Shown here piece by piece: positions 27,027 to 35,768 of a stretch of 64,000 nt of DNA. This DNA is from Vulcanimicrobiota bacterium (lineage in GTDB: Bacteria > Vulcanimicrobiota > Vulcanimicrobiia > Vulcanimicrobiales > Vulcanimicrobiaceae), in assembly GCA_027306785.1 (NCBI GenBank), contig DAHUZB010000009.1:1-64000 (forward strand), in the 5' to 3' direction. Position numbers and translations under genes: made by a program. Each line of letters begins with the position of its first letter. The first letter of the stretch is position 1. Below the pieces are notes generated by a model. That model was not told the origin of the DNA. It did no database searches and saw only the letters and a list, made by a program, of their open reading frames with translations.

Positions 27027-28846
27027 CGGTGCGTCGCCTTCGCGATCGTCGTGCTCAGCGCGTCGAGTTCGTGCGCGGTGCGCCCGGCCGCCGCGGAGAT
27101 CGCCGCGGCGTTGCCCGAAGCGATCGCCTGCGAGAGATCGGGGAACGGAACCGCCGCGTAGCCGCTGCGCCCGTAGAAGAGCCGATCCAGCCGCTGCGTC
27201 GCGACGATGAGCACGTTGCCGTCGATGCCGTGCTCGTCGGCGTTCGTGGCGACGTAGCCGAAACGTCGCAGCGCCGCGGTAACGGGCGTGAGATCGCCCG
27301 CATGCGCGCCCGCGCCGATCCGCGCGAGCGCCGAGCGCATGCGCGGCGGATAGGCGGAGAGGCTGTAGGGCACCGTTCCGCTCGCGAGACGCATCGTGAG
27401 CAGCGCCACGAGCTGCGCCATGACGCGGTGGTTCACGAAGCCCGGATCGGCTTGCGTGCGCGCGTACATCAGATCGTCGAACGACGAATGATAGACGCCG
27501 AAGACGCCGCCGAAGCCCATGTCGAGGGTCGGGATCCCGAGCTCGTAGAGGAACGACTCGAAATCGGAGCCGCCGCCGGGACCCGCGATACGAGCGCCGC
27601 GCGGCTGCGCTTGCCAGCGATCGAAGAGCGTGCGCGTCGCCTCCATCGGATCTTTGATCGCCATCGTCGCGGGTGCGAGCAGGTGATCGAGCGCCGCCGC
27701 GCCGCTCGCGTGAAAGATCTGTCCCGTCGTATCCTCGTCGGCGTTGATGTAGGCGATGCAGCCGTTCTTCAATTCGCCGTAGTGCGCGCGGACGTAGGCG
27801 GCGCTGCCGAGCTCGCCCACCTCTTCACCGTCGAATCCGACGACGACGATCGAAAACTGCGGCCGCCAGCCGCTGCGATAGAGATAGCCGAGCGCGCGCG
27901 CCGCGTTGAGCACGGTGCTCACGCCGGAGCCGTTGTCGGTAACGCCGTACACCCAAGCGTCGCGATGTGCGCCGATCACCACCATGTGCGTCGGATCCTT
28001 GCCGGGCAGTACGCCGACGGTATTCCACAACGTCGCGTCGTGCTTCATCGTCATCTCGACGGTGAGTCGCACGGGGCGGCGCGTGATGCCGTCGTGCATA
28101 TCGTCGAGCAGTCGGCGCGCGTTGATCGCGGTGATCGGCAGCGTGGGGATCGCGAGCTGCGGTTCGTTCAGGCTGCCGCGCTGCAGCGATCCGAGCGGGC
28201 GGTACGGGCCGTCGGGATAGGCGGGGCCGCGCAACGAGCCGCCGCGATCGGCGGGATCGGAAAAGAAGAGCACGCCGCGCGCGCCCTTGGCCTGCGCCCG
28301 CCGCGCGAGGATGCCGCGGAACTGCGCGCCGTAGCGAATCAGCAGGATGCGCGTGCGCACGTCGAGCCCGCGTTTGGCGAGCGCCGCGTAGTCGGCCTCG
28401 GTACCGTGCCCCGCGTCGATGACGTTTGCGACCACGATGCCGTTGCCGCTAAAGGCGTTGAACGGCGGCCCGGCATCGCGGCGCGTGCCGTCGGGATCTT
28501 GCGGGATCGGTTGCTCGTCGAGCGGCAGGCTGATGTTCTTGCGCCCGCCGGTGAGGATTTCGAGTCCCAGCTTCTTCGAGAAGGGTACGTCGTGCCGGAA
28601 TGGTTCGAGCTTGGCATCGAAGCCGGCCTCGGTGAGTTGATCGCGCATCCAGGTCGCGATGTGGTAGTCGCCCGGCGTGCTCGCGTAGTGCGACTCCGCG
28701 TTGATGCGCTCCGCATCGTGAAGCGCGGCGGAGACGGTCGGAAGATCGAGCAGCGTCTGTTCGAGCGCGCTCTCCTGCGCGCGGGCGGGGGCGAGCGATC
28801 CGAAGAGCAGCGTGGCACCGAGCAGTGCGGCGAGCGAGCGATTCAG
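27023..28846 (-). CDS. Secreted M28 peptidase with PA domain (glutamate-carboxypeptidase-like), CTG start
   Basis: The 607-aa product is predicted from a CTG codon (28846-28844) preceded by a perfect AGGAGGG at 28860-28854 with 7-nt spacing. This start gives a textbook signal peptide (NRSLAALLGATLLFGSLAPA, cut after ARA). The first ATG is 67 codons inside and would delete it. A protease-associated domain (about 150-300) is followed by the M28 catalytic domain: GAHRDAWVYGVTDNGSG, VVGFDGEEVGELGS and YINADEDTTG, which supply the zinc ligands and catalytic Glu. It resembles prostate-specific-membrane-antigen-type carboxypeptidases and should act outside the inner membrane. Confidence 0.88.
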   Translation of the reverse strand: MNRSLAALLGATLLFGSLAPARAQESALEQTLLDLPTVSAALHDAERINAESHYASTPGDYHIATWMRDQLTEAGFDAKLEPFRHDVPFSKKLGLEILTGGRKNISLPLDEQPIPQDPDGTRRDAGPPFNAFSGNGIVVANVIDAGHGTEADYAALAKRGLDVRTRILLIRYGAQFRGILARRAQAKGARGVLFFSDPADRGGSLRGPAYPDGPYRPLGSLQRGSLNEPQLAIPTLPITAINARRLLDDMHDGITRRPVRLTVEMTMKHDATLWNTVGVLPGKDPTHMVVIGAHRDAWVYGVTDNGSGVSTVLNAARALGYLYRSGWRPQFSIVVVGFDGEEVGELGSAAYVRAHYGELKNGCIAYINADEDTTGQIFHASGAAALDHLLAPATMAIKDPMEATRTLFDRWQAQPRGARIAGPGGGSDFESFLYELGIPTLDMGFGGVFGVYHSSFDDLMYARTQADPGFVNHRVMAQLVALLTMRLASGTVPYSLSAYPPRMRSALARIGAGAHAGDLTPVTAALRRFGYVATNADEHGIDGNVLIVATQRLDRLFYGRSGYAAVPFPDLSQAIASGNAAAISAAAGRTAHELDALSTTIAKATHR

Positions 28847-28860
28847 CGGCGGACCCTCCT
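28844..28860 (-). promoter_or_regulatory. Strong ribosome binding site deciding a CTG start
   Basis: On the reverse strand AGGAGGG is followed after 7 nt by CTG, then by the signal-peptide codons of the M28 peptidase. No ATG, GTG or TTG lies in frame at a usable distance, so initiation at CTG is the simplest reading. Confidence 0.7.
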
Positions 28861-28867
28861 TCAGCTG

Positions 28868-29938
28868 TTATCGGGCGTTCGCGCGCAGCAGCGTACGGGC
28901 CTCGCGTTCGTGGCCGCCCCGGGCCACCTTGGGGTGGCTCAGGTAGAAGAGCGTCATCACCTCGAGGACGAAGCGATGGTGTCGCGCGTGCGGCAGTCGT
29001 GCGAATCGCGCGAGCGCGGCGTCGCGCAAAAAACGAACCCGTTCGCGCAGCGCGCGTTCGTTCGGATAGACGTCGGCGAAGTTGAGCTCGCCGTGCTCGG
29101 CGTCTTCGACGCGATCGATGAACGAGTCGAGCAGCACGTGCAACGCCGAGACGTACGGAAAGTAGGCGTCGTACACCGGCGCGATCGTGGCGGGCTCGTC
29201 GGTGAACGCGGCGTAGAGCGGACCGTACACCTGAAACTGCGAGCCCGCCGCGCAGACGAACTCGTGCCAATCGAGCGCGGCGAAGCGCGCGCGATGGCGT
29301 TCGTACCATGCCACGCAGCGCAGTTCGCGCTCGCCGCGCGGGTAGTGCTTCTCGGTCTGCATCTCGGCGTAGAACGCGGCCGCTTCGGCGAAGAAGGGCA
29401 GCAGCGCGTCGAGGTGCGGCACGCTGCGTAGCGCGGTCTGCGTGCGGAGCACGAGTTCGCGCAGATATCCGCCGTCGTCGCCCGAGGGACCGAGCGCGTA
29501 GTAGTCGCGCGGTGCCGCGGCGGGATCGAGCGCGTCGGCGATCGCTTGATGCAGCACCGGATAGGCTTCGACGCGCACTTCGGGATGACGGTCGCAGAGG
29601 TTGTCGAGATAGTCGTAGATCGTCTCGAGCGGCGCGACGACTTCGATGTACGAACGCGCCTGCGCATCGGGCAAAAAGGTCGCGAGGATGCAGGCGCCCG
29701 CGACGTGATAGGCCTTGCCGTCCACGCTCGCGAGCGCTTCGCGCCGCAAGCGTTCGTCGGGAATCGCCGCCGCCCGCACCCGAATCGCGGCGAGCGCGGC
29801 GGCGCTACGCGGTACGATCGTGCGCAGGAAGCGCAGCAGGTCGCGCGGCGTGCTCCAGCCGGGAGCGACGAGTGCCCGCAGGCGTTCACGGCTCGTGAGG
29901 ACGCTGCCGAGGGCGCCCGCGATATCGTCGAGCATCAT
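28868..29938 (-). CDS. DUF2600/YtpB-like terpene synthase (class IB)
   Basis: The 356-aa all-helical protein matches the DUF2600 family, whose characterised member YtpB makes tetraprenyl-beta-curcumene from a C35 prenyl diphosphate. Visible family motifs are the Asp-rich DYLDNLCDR at residues 109-117 and LHVLLDSFIDRVEDAEHGEL in the C-terminal half, the expected Mg-diphosphate sites. It is cytoplasmic or membrane-peripheral with no signal peptide. The flanking genes (M28 peptidase, glcE) do not look like terpene genes, and no prenyltransferase or cyclase is adjacent, so the product is unknown. Confidence 0.85.
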   Translation of the reverse strand: MMLDDIAGALGSVLTSRERLRALVAPGWSTPRDLLRFLRTIVPRSAAALAAIRVRAAAIPDERLRREALASVDGKAYHVAGACILATFLPDAQARSYIEVVAPLETIYDYLDNLCDRHPEVRVEAYPVLHQAIADALDPAAAPRDYYALGPSGDDGGYLRELVLRTQTALRSVPHLDALLPFFAEAAAFYAEMQTEKHYPRGERELRCVAWYERHRARFAALDWHEFVCAAGSQFQVYGPLYAAFTDEPATIAPVYDAYFPYVSALHVLLDSFIDRVEDAEHGELNFADVYPNERALRERVRFLRDAALARFARLPHARHHRFVLEVMTLFYLSHPKVARGGHEREARTLLRANAR

Positions 29939-29942
29939 GGGG

Positions 29943-31136
29943 TTAGAGACCGCCCACGAAGCGCCCGGGATTCAATATCCCGTGCGGATCGAAGCGCGCC
30001 TTGAGCGCGCGCATGCGTTCGAGCGCGGCGGGGGCCGCGCCCCATACCTGCAGCAGTGCGCGGCTCGGATGCGCGCCCGCGATCACGAATGCCGACGGCG
30101 CGAGATCGTGCAGGGCGTCGTCGAACATCTCGATCTTCGCGCCGAGCGCGCGTGCGTCGAGATCGCTCACGCGCAGGATCACGTCGCCGTTCATCGCGTC
30201 CACGATCGTGTCCGCGCGCAGCTCGAATTGCCGTGCGAGCGCGATCGCGCCGAGCGCCCGCGCCTCGGCCTCGTCGACGAACCCGTGCATACGATAGGTG
30301 ATGGAACGTTCGCCGACGTTCGCCACATACGCATCGATCGCGCGCTCGAAGCTCTCGCGCGTCCCCGTATCGATCACGCGCGTCTCGGGAACCCCCGCGC
30401 GCCCGAGCGCGGAGCGCAACTCGCGCGTGGCGCCCTCGAGCACCGCGTCGCTGCACTCGAGAAAGACGAGCATGCGTCCCTCGGCGCCGTCGTCGCCGTC
30501 GATCTGCGCTTTGTATCCCTGCACCCACCACGCGGCGGCGGGAACGACGCGCAGGCTCGCGAGCACCGCGAACGCGCGCGCCCGCGTGTGCTCCGGCAGG
30601 CGGATCGCGAAGAGGCGCGTGCGCTCGGGGGCGGCGATTGTTTTGAGGTTGATGCGCGCAAGCACGCCGAGGGTGCCGAACGAGCCGATGTAGAGGCGGC
30701 TCATATCGTAGCCCGACACGTTTTTCACCACCATGCCGCCCGCGCGGGCGACGGTGCCGTCGGCGAGCACGATCGTCGATCCGATCGCGACATCGCGCGG
30801 ACGTCCGTAGAGGTGGCGGCGCGGTCCGAGCCAACCGGCGGCGAGCGTGCCCCCGACCGTTGCCTCGCCGGGGAGCGGCGCATCGAACGGAACCTGCGTG
30901 CCGTGGCGCGCGAGCGTTTGCGCGAGCGCGCGCAGCGTGACGCCACCCTGCACCGCGATCGTGAGATCGGCGGGTGCATCTTCGACGATCGCGTCGAGTC
31001 CGCGCACGGAGAGCGGGATCGCGTCGGCAAGCGGCGGGCGGCCCATGCCGCGGAGCGTATCGCCGCCGACGATCGTGACGGGCGTGCGATCGCGATGTGC
31101 GTCGGCGAGCGAAGCGGAGAGTTCGTCGATCGTCAC
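29943..31136 (-). CDS. glcE: Glycolate oxidase FAD-binding subunit
   Basis: The 397-aa FAD_binding_4 protein has PGEATVGGTLAAGWLGPRRHLYG and KNVSGYDMSRLYIGSFGTLGVL, the segments that bind FAD and mark GlcE rather than GlcD. With GlcD and the iron-sulfur subunit GlcF it oxidises glycolate to glyoxylate at the membrane. It overlaps glcD by ATGA. No glcF is present in the window. Confidence 0.9.
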   Translation of the reverse strand: MTIDELSASLADAHRDRTPVTIVGGDTLRGMGRPPLADAIPLSVRGLDAIVEDAPADLTIAVQGGVTLRALAQTLARHGTQVPFDAPLPGEATVGGTLAAGWLGPRRHLYGRPRDVAIGSTIVLADGTVARAGGMVVKNVSGYDMSRLYIGSFGTLGVLARINLKTIAAPERTRLFAIRLPEHTRARAFAVLASLRVVPAAAWWVQGYKAQIDGDDGAEGRMLVFLECSDAVLEGATRELRSALGRAGVPETRVIDTGTRESFERAIDAYVANVGERSITYRMHGFVDEAEARALGAIALARQFELRADTIVDAMNGDVILRVSDLDARALGAKIEMFDDALHDLAPSAFVIAGAHPSRALLQVWGAAPAALERMRALKARFDPHGILNPGRFVGGL

Positions 31137-32524
31137 GGCCGTTGAGGCTTCACTTCCGGGCAGGCCGCGCCCGACGGAAAGATCTTTTCGGGATTGAGCG
31201 CGCGCGCGGGATCGAAGACGTCGCGCACGCGTGCCATCGTCGCGAGGTCCGCGGTGGAATACACCTCGGTCATCGCCTCACGTTTTTCGAATCCGATGCC
31301 GTGCTCGCCGGAGACGGTTCCGCCGAGCGCGATCGCGGCGCGCAGGATCTCGTTCCCGGATTCGATCACCGCCTGCACCTGCGTGCGATCGCGCTTGTCA
31401 TAACAGAGCATCGGATGCAGATTTCCGTCGCCCGCGTGAAAGACGTTGGCGACGGTGATACCGTAGGTGCGCGCGATCTCGTCGACCGCGTGCAGCGCCT
31501 TCGGCAAGGTGCTGCGGCGCACGCAGACGTCTTGCAGATAGTAGTTCGGCGAGATGCGTCCCATCGCGCCCGCCGCGCCTTTGCGCCCGGCCCAGAGCGC
31601 GTCGCGCTCGGCTTGCGTGCGCGCGGTGCGCCACGAGGTAGCGCCGCGCTCGCGCGCGATCCGAGCGAGCGCGCTCTCGCAGGCGTTCATGTCGTCCTCG
31701 AAGCCCGCGTTTTCGATGAGCAGCACCGCACCGCAATCGGTGGGATAGCCCGCGTGGAAAGCGGCCTCCACCGCCTGCGCGGCGATACGATCCATCATCT
31801 CGAGCGCGGTCGGGACGATGCCCGCCGCCACGATCGCCGAGACCGCATCCGAGGCCGATTCCACGTCGGGAAAGGTGGCGAGCCACACGCGCACCGCTTC
31901 GGGCACGCGCATCAAGCGCACCCACGCCGCGGTGACGATGCCGAGCGTGCCTTCGCTGCCGACGAGGGCGGCGGTGAGATCGTAGCCGAGTTCGTCGACG
32001 TCGGTGTGAAAGACGTCGCCGCGCTCGTCGACCACTTCGAGCCCGAGCACGTGGTTGACGGTCGTTCCGTAGGAGAGGCAGTGCGGACCACCCGCGTTCG
32101 TCGCGACGTTACCGCCGATGGTGGAGATTTTTTGCGACGACGGATCGGGTGCGTAGAAGAGCCCGCTCGCCGCGACGTGGCGCGAGAGATCGAGGTTGAT
32201 GAGGCCGGGCTGCACGCGCGCGCGCCGTCGCGCGGGATCGAAGGCGAGCACGCGATTCATCCGCGCGAACGAGATCACCACGCCGCCCTCGGTGGGCACG
32301 GCGCCGCCGCAGAGGCCGGTCCCCGCGCCGCGCGGGACGATCGGTTCGCCGCAGTCGCGCGCGATGCGCACCGCCGCGCTGACCTCCTGCGTGGAGCGCG
32401 GGAGTACCACGGCAGCGGGCAGTCGGCCGGTCGTATAGGCATCGAAGGCGTAGACGGCCAGGTCTTCCGGCGCGGTTTTGACCGCGTCGGCGCCCAGTGC
32501 GTCGATCAGTCGCTCGTGGAGCAT
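31133..32524 (-). CDS. glcD: Glycolate oxidase subunit GlcD / FAD-linked oxidase
   Basis: The 463-aa protein has the PP-loop RGAGTGLCGGAVPTEGG, the FAD segment STIGGNVATNAGGPHCL and the C-terminal FAD-oxidase domain ending in SGEHGIGFEKRE. This is the GlcD/D-lactate dehydrogenase type of flavoenzyme. Pairing with glcE argues for glycolate as substrate. It is the first gene of the reverse operon, 62 bp from the divergent PilZ gene. Confidence 0.93.
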   Translation of the reverse strand: MLHERLIDALGADAVKTAPEDLAVYAFDAYTTGRLPAAVVLPRSTQEVSAAVRIARDCGEPIVPRGAGTGLCGGAVPTEGGVVISFARMNRVLAFDPARRRARVQPGLINLDLSRHVAASGLFYAPDPSSQKISTIGGNVATNAGGPHCLSYGTTVNHVLGLEVVDERGDVFHTDVDELGYDLTAALVGSEGTLGIVTAAWVRLMRVPEAVRVWLATFPDVESASDAVSAIVAAGIVPTALEMMDRIAAQAVEAAFHAGYPTDCGAVLLIENAGFEDDMNACESALARIARERGATSWRTARTQAERDALWAGRKGAAGAMGRISPNYYLQDVCVRRSTLPKALHAVDEIARTYGITVANVFHAGDGNLHPMLCYDKRDRTQVQAVIESGNEILRAAIALGGTVSGEHGIGFEKREAMTEVYSTADLATMARVRDVFDPARALNPEKIFPSGAACPEVKPQRP

Positions 32525-32586
32525 GCTGTGCGTAGGGGTTTGGGTGTGCAGGAAGCGGCGCCTGCTCGCCTTAACGCCACCGAGCC

Positions 32587-33102
32587 GTGTTTTTCTTCGG
32601 AAAAAAGAAGGCCGACAAAAAACGCCCGGTCACAGCGCAGCCGAGCAGCGCGCAGAAGCGCTCGTCGTTTCGCATGCCCGTCGAGTTCGACGTGTTTTAC
32701 ACGCTCCGGGGGCGCGACGGTCGCCGCTTCGGCCGCGCGAGCGATCTTTCGGCGGGCGGCCTGCGGCTGACGACCGATGAGGATTTTCTCCCCGACTCGC
32801 TGCTCGATTTCGATTTCGAACTGCCCGCCGATTTTCTCGAAGGGCTCACCGTCGAAAAAGAGGTCTTCGAGCAGACGCCCTTCGGCCTGCGTCCCGAATC
32901 GGTAAAGAGCACGCCGCCGCCCTTCGCGCCCATGCACATGCGCGCGGTCGTGCTCTCGTCGTTCTACCTGCCGGGGCCGCGCACGCTCGCGCACGGCACG
33001 AAGTTCATCGAGATCGATCCCGAAACGAAAGAAGAGCTGCAGCGCTTCATCCACCTCTGGCAGCTCCACCAAATCCGCCTGCGCGCCGAAGCGAATCGCT
33101 GA
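32587..33102 (+). CDS. PilZ-domain protein, probable c-di-GMP receptor
   Basis: The 171-aa protein starts at GTG and has a lysine-rich N-terminus. RSSFR (residues about 27-31, RxxxR) and DLSAGGL (D/NxSxxG) about 27 residues later are the two c-di-GMP-contacting motifs of PilZ domains. It is probably a single-domain cytoplasmic receptor; the output partner is not evident. The gene is convergent with namZ at 14 bp. Confidence 0.85.
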   Translation: MFFFGKKKADKKRPVTAQPSSAQKRSSFRMPVEFDVFYTLRGRDGRRFGRASDLSAGGLRLTTDEDFLPDSLLDFDFELPADFLEGLTVEKEVFEQTPFGLRPESVKSTPPPFAPMHMRAVVLSSFYLPGPRTLAHGTKFIEIDPETKEELQRFIHLWQLHQIRLRAEANR

Positions 33103-33116
33103 TCTCCGTTCGGCGA

Positions 33117-34343
33117 TTAGTAGAGCAGAAAGCGTTCGCGTAGCGTGCGGAATGCGGGCAGGCTCGCGTCGAGCGAGGCGAGGATCGCATCCGCGCTTTC
33201 CCCTCGCAGCAATCCCGTGCGGAGTTTGTCGGTGCCCCAGTCGCGGTCGAGCGAGGCCGGCTCTTTGACACGGATCACGTGCGGCGCGATCTCGCGCACC
33301 GCGACCAGAATCTCGACCGCGGTGCGAATCGCGGCGAAGCGGCGATACTCGAAGATCGCGAGCTCGACGCCGCTCAGTTCTTTGTCTTTCCAGAAGCCCG
33401 CGATCGGCGACCACGACGACGGGCGGAAGTAGACGCCGGGAAGATCGCGCGCGTTGAGTCGCTCGGCGAGCGCTTGCGCGTCGAGTCCGGCCATTCCGGC
33501 GTAGAAGAACGGCAGCGTCGTGCCGACGCCGTTGTTCACGTTCGCATTGTCGATCAACCCGGTGCAGAGGTACGGAAAGCACGTCTCCCAGGTGGGAATG
33601 TTCGGTGAGCTCTGCACCCACTGCAAGCCCGTATCGGGCCAAATCATCTCGCGCGTGTAGCCGTGCATCGGAATCACGCGCAGCTTGGCGCCGATGCCGA
33701 AGTGTTCGTTGAACATGCGCGCGAGTTCGCCGATCGTCATGCCGTGGCGCATGGCGATCGGGTAGAGGCCGATGAACGACGCGTCGTGCGGTTCGAGCAC
33801 GGGGCCTTCGACCGCGGAGCCGACCGGGTTGGGACGATCGAGCACCCAGAACTCGCGGTCGTGCGCCGCCGCGGTCTGCATCGCGTAGGCCATGGTGGAG
33901 ATGAACGTGTACGCGCGCGAGCCGACATCCTGAATGTCGAAGAGCAGCACGTCGACGCCCTCGAGCATTGCGGGGCTCGGGTGACGCGTCGGCCCGTAAA
34001 GGCTGTAGACCGGCAGTCTCGTCTCGGGATCGGTGTACGATGGAACGTAGGCGCCCGCGGTACGATCGCCGCGGAAGCCGTGTTCCGGCGCGTAGATCGC
34101 GCGCAGTCGGATCGCGCGATTGCGCCGGATCGCATCGACGATCGATTCCAAACGTGAGGTGACACCGGTTTGATTGGTGATCACGCCGACGCCGCGTCCC
34201 CGCAGCTCGCGCCACGCTTCCCCGAGAAACGTCTCGTTCCCGAGTGCGATCTTGGCGCGCGGAAGCGGCTCGGCGCGCAGCGGTCCCGCGGCAAGCGTCG
34301 CGACCGCCGCGGCGCCGCTAGCGAAGAAAGCGCGGCGCTGCAT
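33117..34343 (-). CDS. namZ: DUF1343/NamZ-like exo-beta-N-acetylmuramidase
   Basis: The 408-aa protein has a signal peptide with paired arginines (MQRRAFFASGAAAVATLAAG, Tat- or Sec-like). The mature part has the GH171/DUF1343 signatures GVITNQTGV, YAPEHGFRGDRTAG, LFDIQDVGSRAYTFISTM and VLDRPNPVGS. The characterised family member NamZ removes terminal N-acetylmuramic acid from peptidoglycan fragments, so wall recycling is likely. It overlaps mqnD by 26 bp at its 5' end. Confidence 0.9.
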   Translation of the reverse strand: MQRRAFFASGAAAVATLAAGPLRAEPLPRAKIALGNETFLGEAWRELRGRGVGVITNQTGVTSRLESIVDAIRRNRAIRLRAIYAPEHGFRGDRTAGAYVPSYTDPETRLPVYSLYGPTRHPSPAMLEGVDVLLFDIQDVGSRAYTFISTMAYAMQTAAAHDREFWVLDRPNPVGSAVEGPVLEPHDASFIGLYPIAMRHGMTIGELARMFNEHFGIGAKLRVIPMHGYTREMIWPDTGLQWVQSSPNIPTWETCFPYLCTGLIDNANVNNGVGTTLPFFYAGMAGLDAQALAERLNARDLPGVYFRPSSWSPIAGFWKDKELSGVELAIFEYRRFAAIRTAVEILVAVREIAPHVIRVKEPASLDRDWGTDKLRTGLLRGESADAILASLDASLPAFRTLRERFLLY

Positions 34344-35154
34344 CGCGTTCCAAGATTCCGGCGGCGTGCGCGCGGGCGAAGAGTTCGCGTACGGCGGCGA
34401 TGCCGTCGTCGCGTACGTCGTCGCTGTACTCGTTCACGTAGAGGTCGATGTGTTTTCGCATCACGTCGTCACTCATTTCGAAGGCGTGTTCGCGAACGTA
34501 CGGCATGATCGCCGCTTCGTCGCGTCGGGCAAAGGAGAGGCTCGCGCGAATCGCCGCGTCGATCGCCTGCGCATCGGCGTCGGGGACGTCGTCGCGCACG
34601 AGGATCGCGCCGAGCGGAATCGGCATCCCCGATGCGCGCTCCCACCACGCGCCGAGATCGGCGACCGAACGCAGGCCGTGCGCCTGATAGGTAAAACGCG
34701 ATTCGTGGATGATGAGGCCCGCGTCGATCTCGCCCGCCGCAACCGCTGGAATGATGCGGTCGAAGCGCATCTGCACCGCGTCGGGGCGACCGCCGAGCGC
34801 GAGCTGCAGCAGCATGAAGGCCGTGGTGCGCTCGCCCGGGATCGCGAAGCGAGCTCCGCGCAGATCGTCGAGCGATGCGGCGGTTTCGGGGCGCGTGACG
34901 ACAAGCGGTCCGCAGCCGCGGCCGAGCGCGCCGCCCGAGCGCAGGATGCGATAGTCCCGCATCAAGTAGGGAATCGCGCCGTAACTCACCTTGGTGAGTT
35001 CGTGGCGCGCGGCGGCGGCCGCGTTGTTCAGCTCCTCGATATCGCCGAGTTCCACCCGAACGCGCGGCGCATCGGGGAGCAGGCCGTTCGTAAGCGCGGC
35101 GAAGATGTAGGTATCGTTCGGGCAGGGCGAATAGGCGAGCGTGCGGTCGTTCAT
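34318..35154 (-). CDS. mqnD: 1,4-dihydroxy-6-naphthoate synthase (futalosine pathway)
   Basis: The 278-aa periplasmic-binding-protein-like enzyme starts with the diagnostic LAYSPCPNDTYIF and has the HESRFTYQAHGL segment with its active-site His. It converts cyclic dehypoxanthine futalosine to the naphthoate precursor of menaquinone. ATG 35154 is chosen because the longer frame only adds low-complexity sequence overlapping mqnB. With mqnB 8 bp upstream it shows that menaquinone is made by the futalosine route. Confidence 0.93.
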   Translation of the reverse strand: MNDRTLAYSPCPNDTYIFAALTNGLLPDAPRVRVELGDIEELNNAAAAARHELTKVSYGAIPYLMRDYRILRSGGALGRGCGPLVVTRPETAASLDDLRGARFAIPGERTTAFMLLQLALGGRPDAVQMRFDRIIPAVAAGEIDAGLIIHESRFTYQAHGLRSVADLGAWWERASGMPIPLGAILVRDDVPDADAQAIDAAIRASLSFARRDEAAIMPYVREHAFEMSDDVMRKHIDLYVNEYSDDVRDDGIAAVRELFARAHAAGILERDAAPRFLR

Positions 35155-35162
35155 CGGCGGCG

Positions 35163-35768
35163 TTAGGTCGGGGTTCGGAGCAGGTCGATCGTGGCGTTCA
35201 GGACGCCTTTGAGGCCTTCGACGCCGGAGCTGAAGCTCCAACGGCTGCGCTCGCGGTTGCCGACGATGTTCGAAATGCCGCGCACTTCGATGGCGGGAAC
35301 ACCGAGCAACTCGGCCGCGCGCAGCACGGCGAAGCCTTCCATCGATTCTACCTGCGCGCCGAGCGCGCTCAGGCGGTGCGCGGTCGAATCGCTCGCGGTC
35401 ACGCGGGAGACGGTGACGCCGCGCACCGGGCGATAGCCGACGCGCGTGACCGCGGCCACGAGCGTGCGATCGCTGCGCGCCGTGTCGGGCACGCGCATGC
35501 GGTCGGGGAGCGAGATCGGCTCACCCGTCTCGACGTCGAGCTCCATGAACTCGTCGCGTACCACGACCGCTTCGCCCACGTCCGCCACGCCGGGCAGCGC
35601 GCCCGCGATACCCGCGTTGACGACCGCGGTATAGGGCTCGTGCGAGAGCGCGCGGGTGACGTTGATCGCCGCTTCGACCGGGCCCACACCCGCAACGAGC
35701 ACCTTGAAGCCGTCGGGCACCTCGAGCCACGAGAGTTCGCGAGCGACGGCGCAGACCAGCAGGATCAT
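35163..35768 (-). CDS. mqnB: Futalosine hydrolase
   Basis: The 201-aa nucleosidase is related to MTA/SAH nucleosidases: VVNAGIAGALPG, the SMEGFAVLRAAELLGVP active-site Glu segment, and EVRGISNIVG. It cleaves futalosine to hypoxanthine and the dehypoxanthine product. ATG 35768 has GGAG upstream and overlaps the queE stop (ATGA). Adjacent mqnD supports futalosine rather than MTA as substrate. Confidence 0.93.
   Translation of the reverse strand: MILLVCAVARELSWLEVPDGFKVLVAGVGPVEAAINVTRALSHEPYTAVVNAGIAGALPGVADVGEAVVVRDEFMELDVETGEPISLPDRMRVPDTARSDRTLVAAVTRVGYRPVRGVTVSRVTASDSTAHRLSALGAQVESMEGFAVLRAAELLGVPAIEVRGISNIVGNRERSRWSFSSGVEGLKGVLNATIDLLRTPT

Noticed and set aside
26993-29431. 812-aa forward open frame
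   Set aside because: It spans several well-supported reverse-strand genes and has shadow-type composition.
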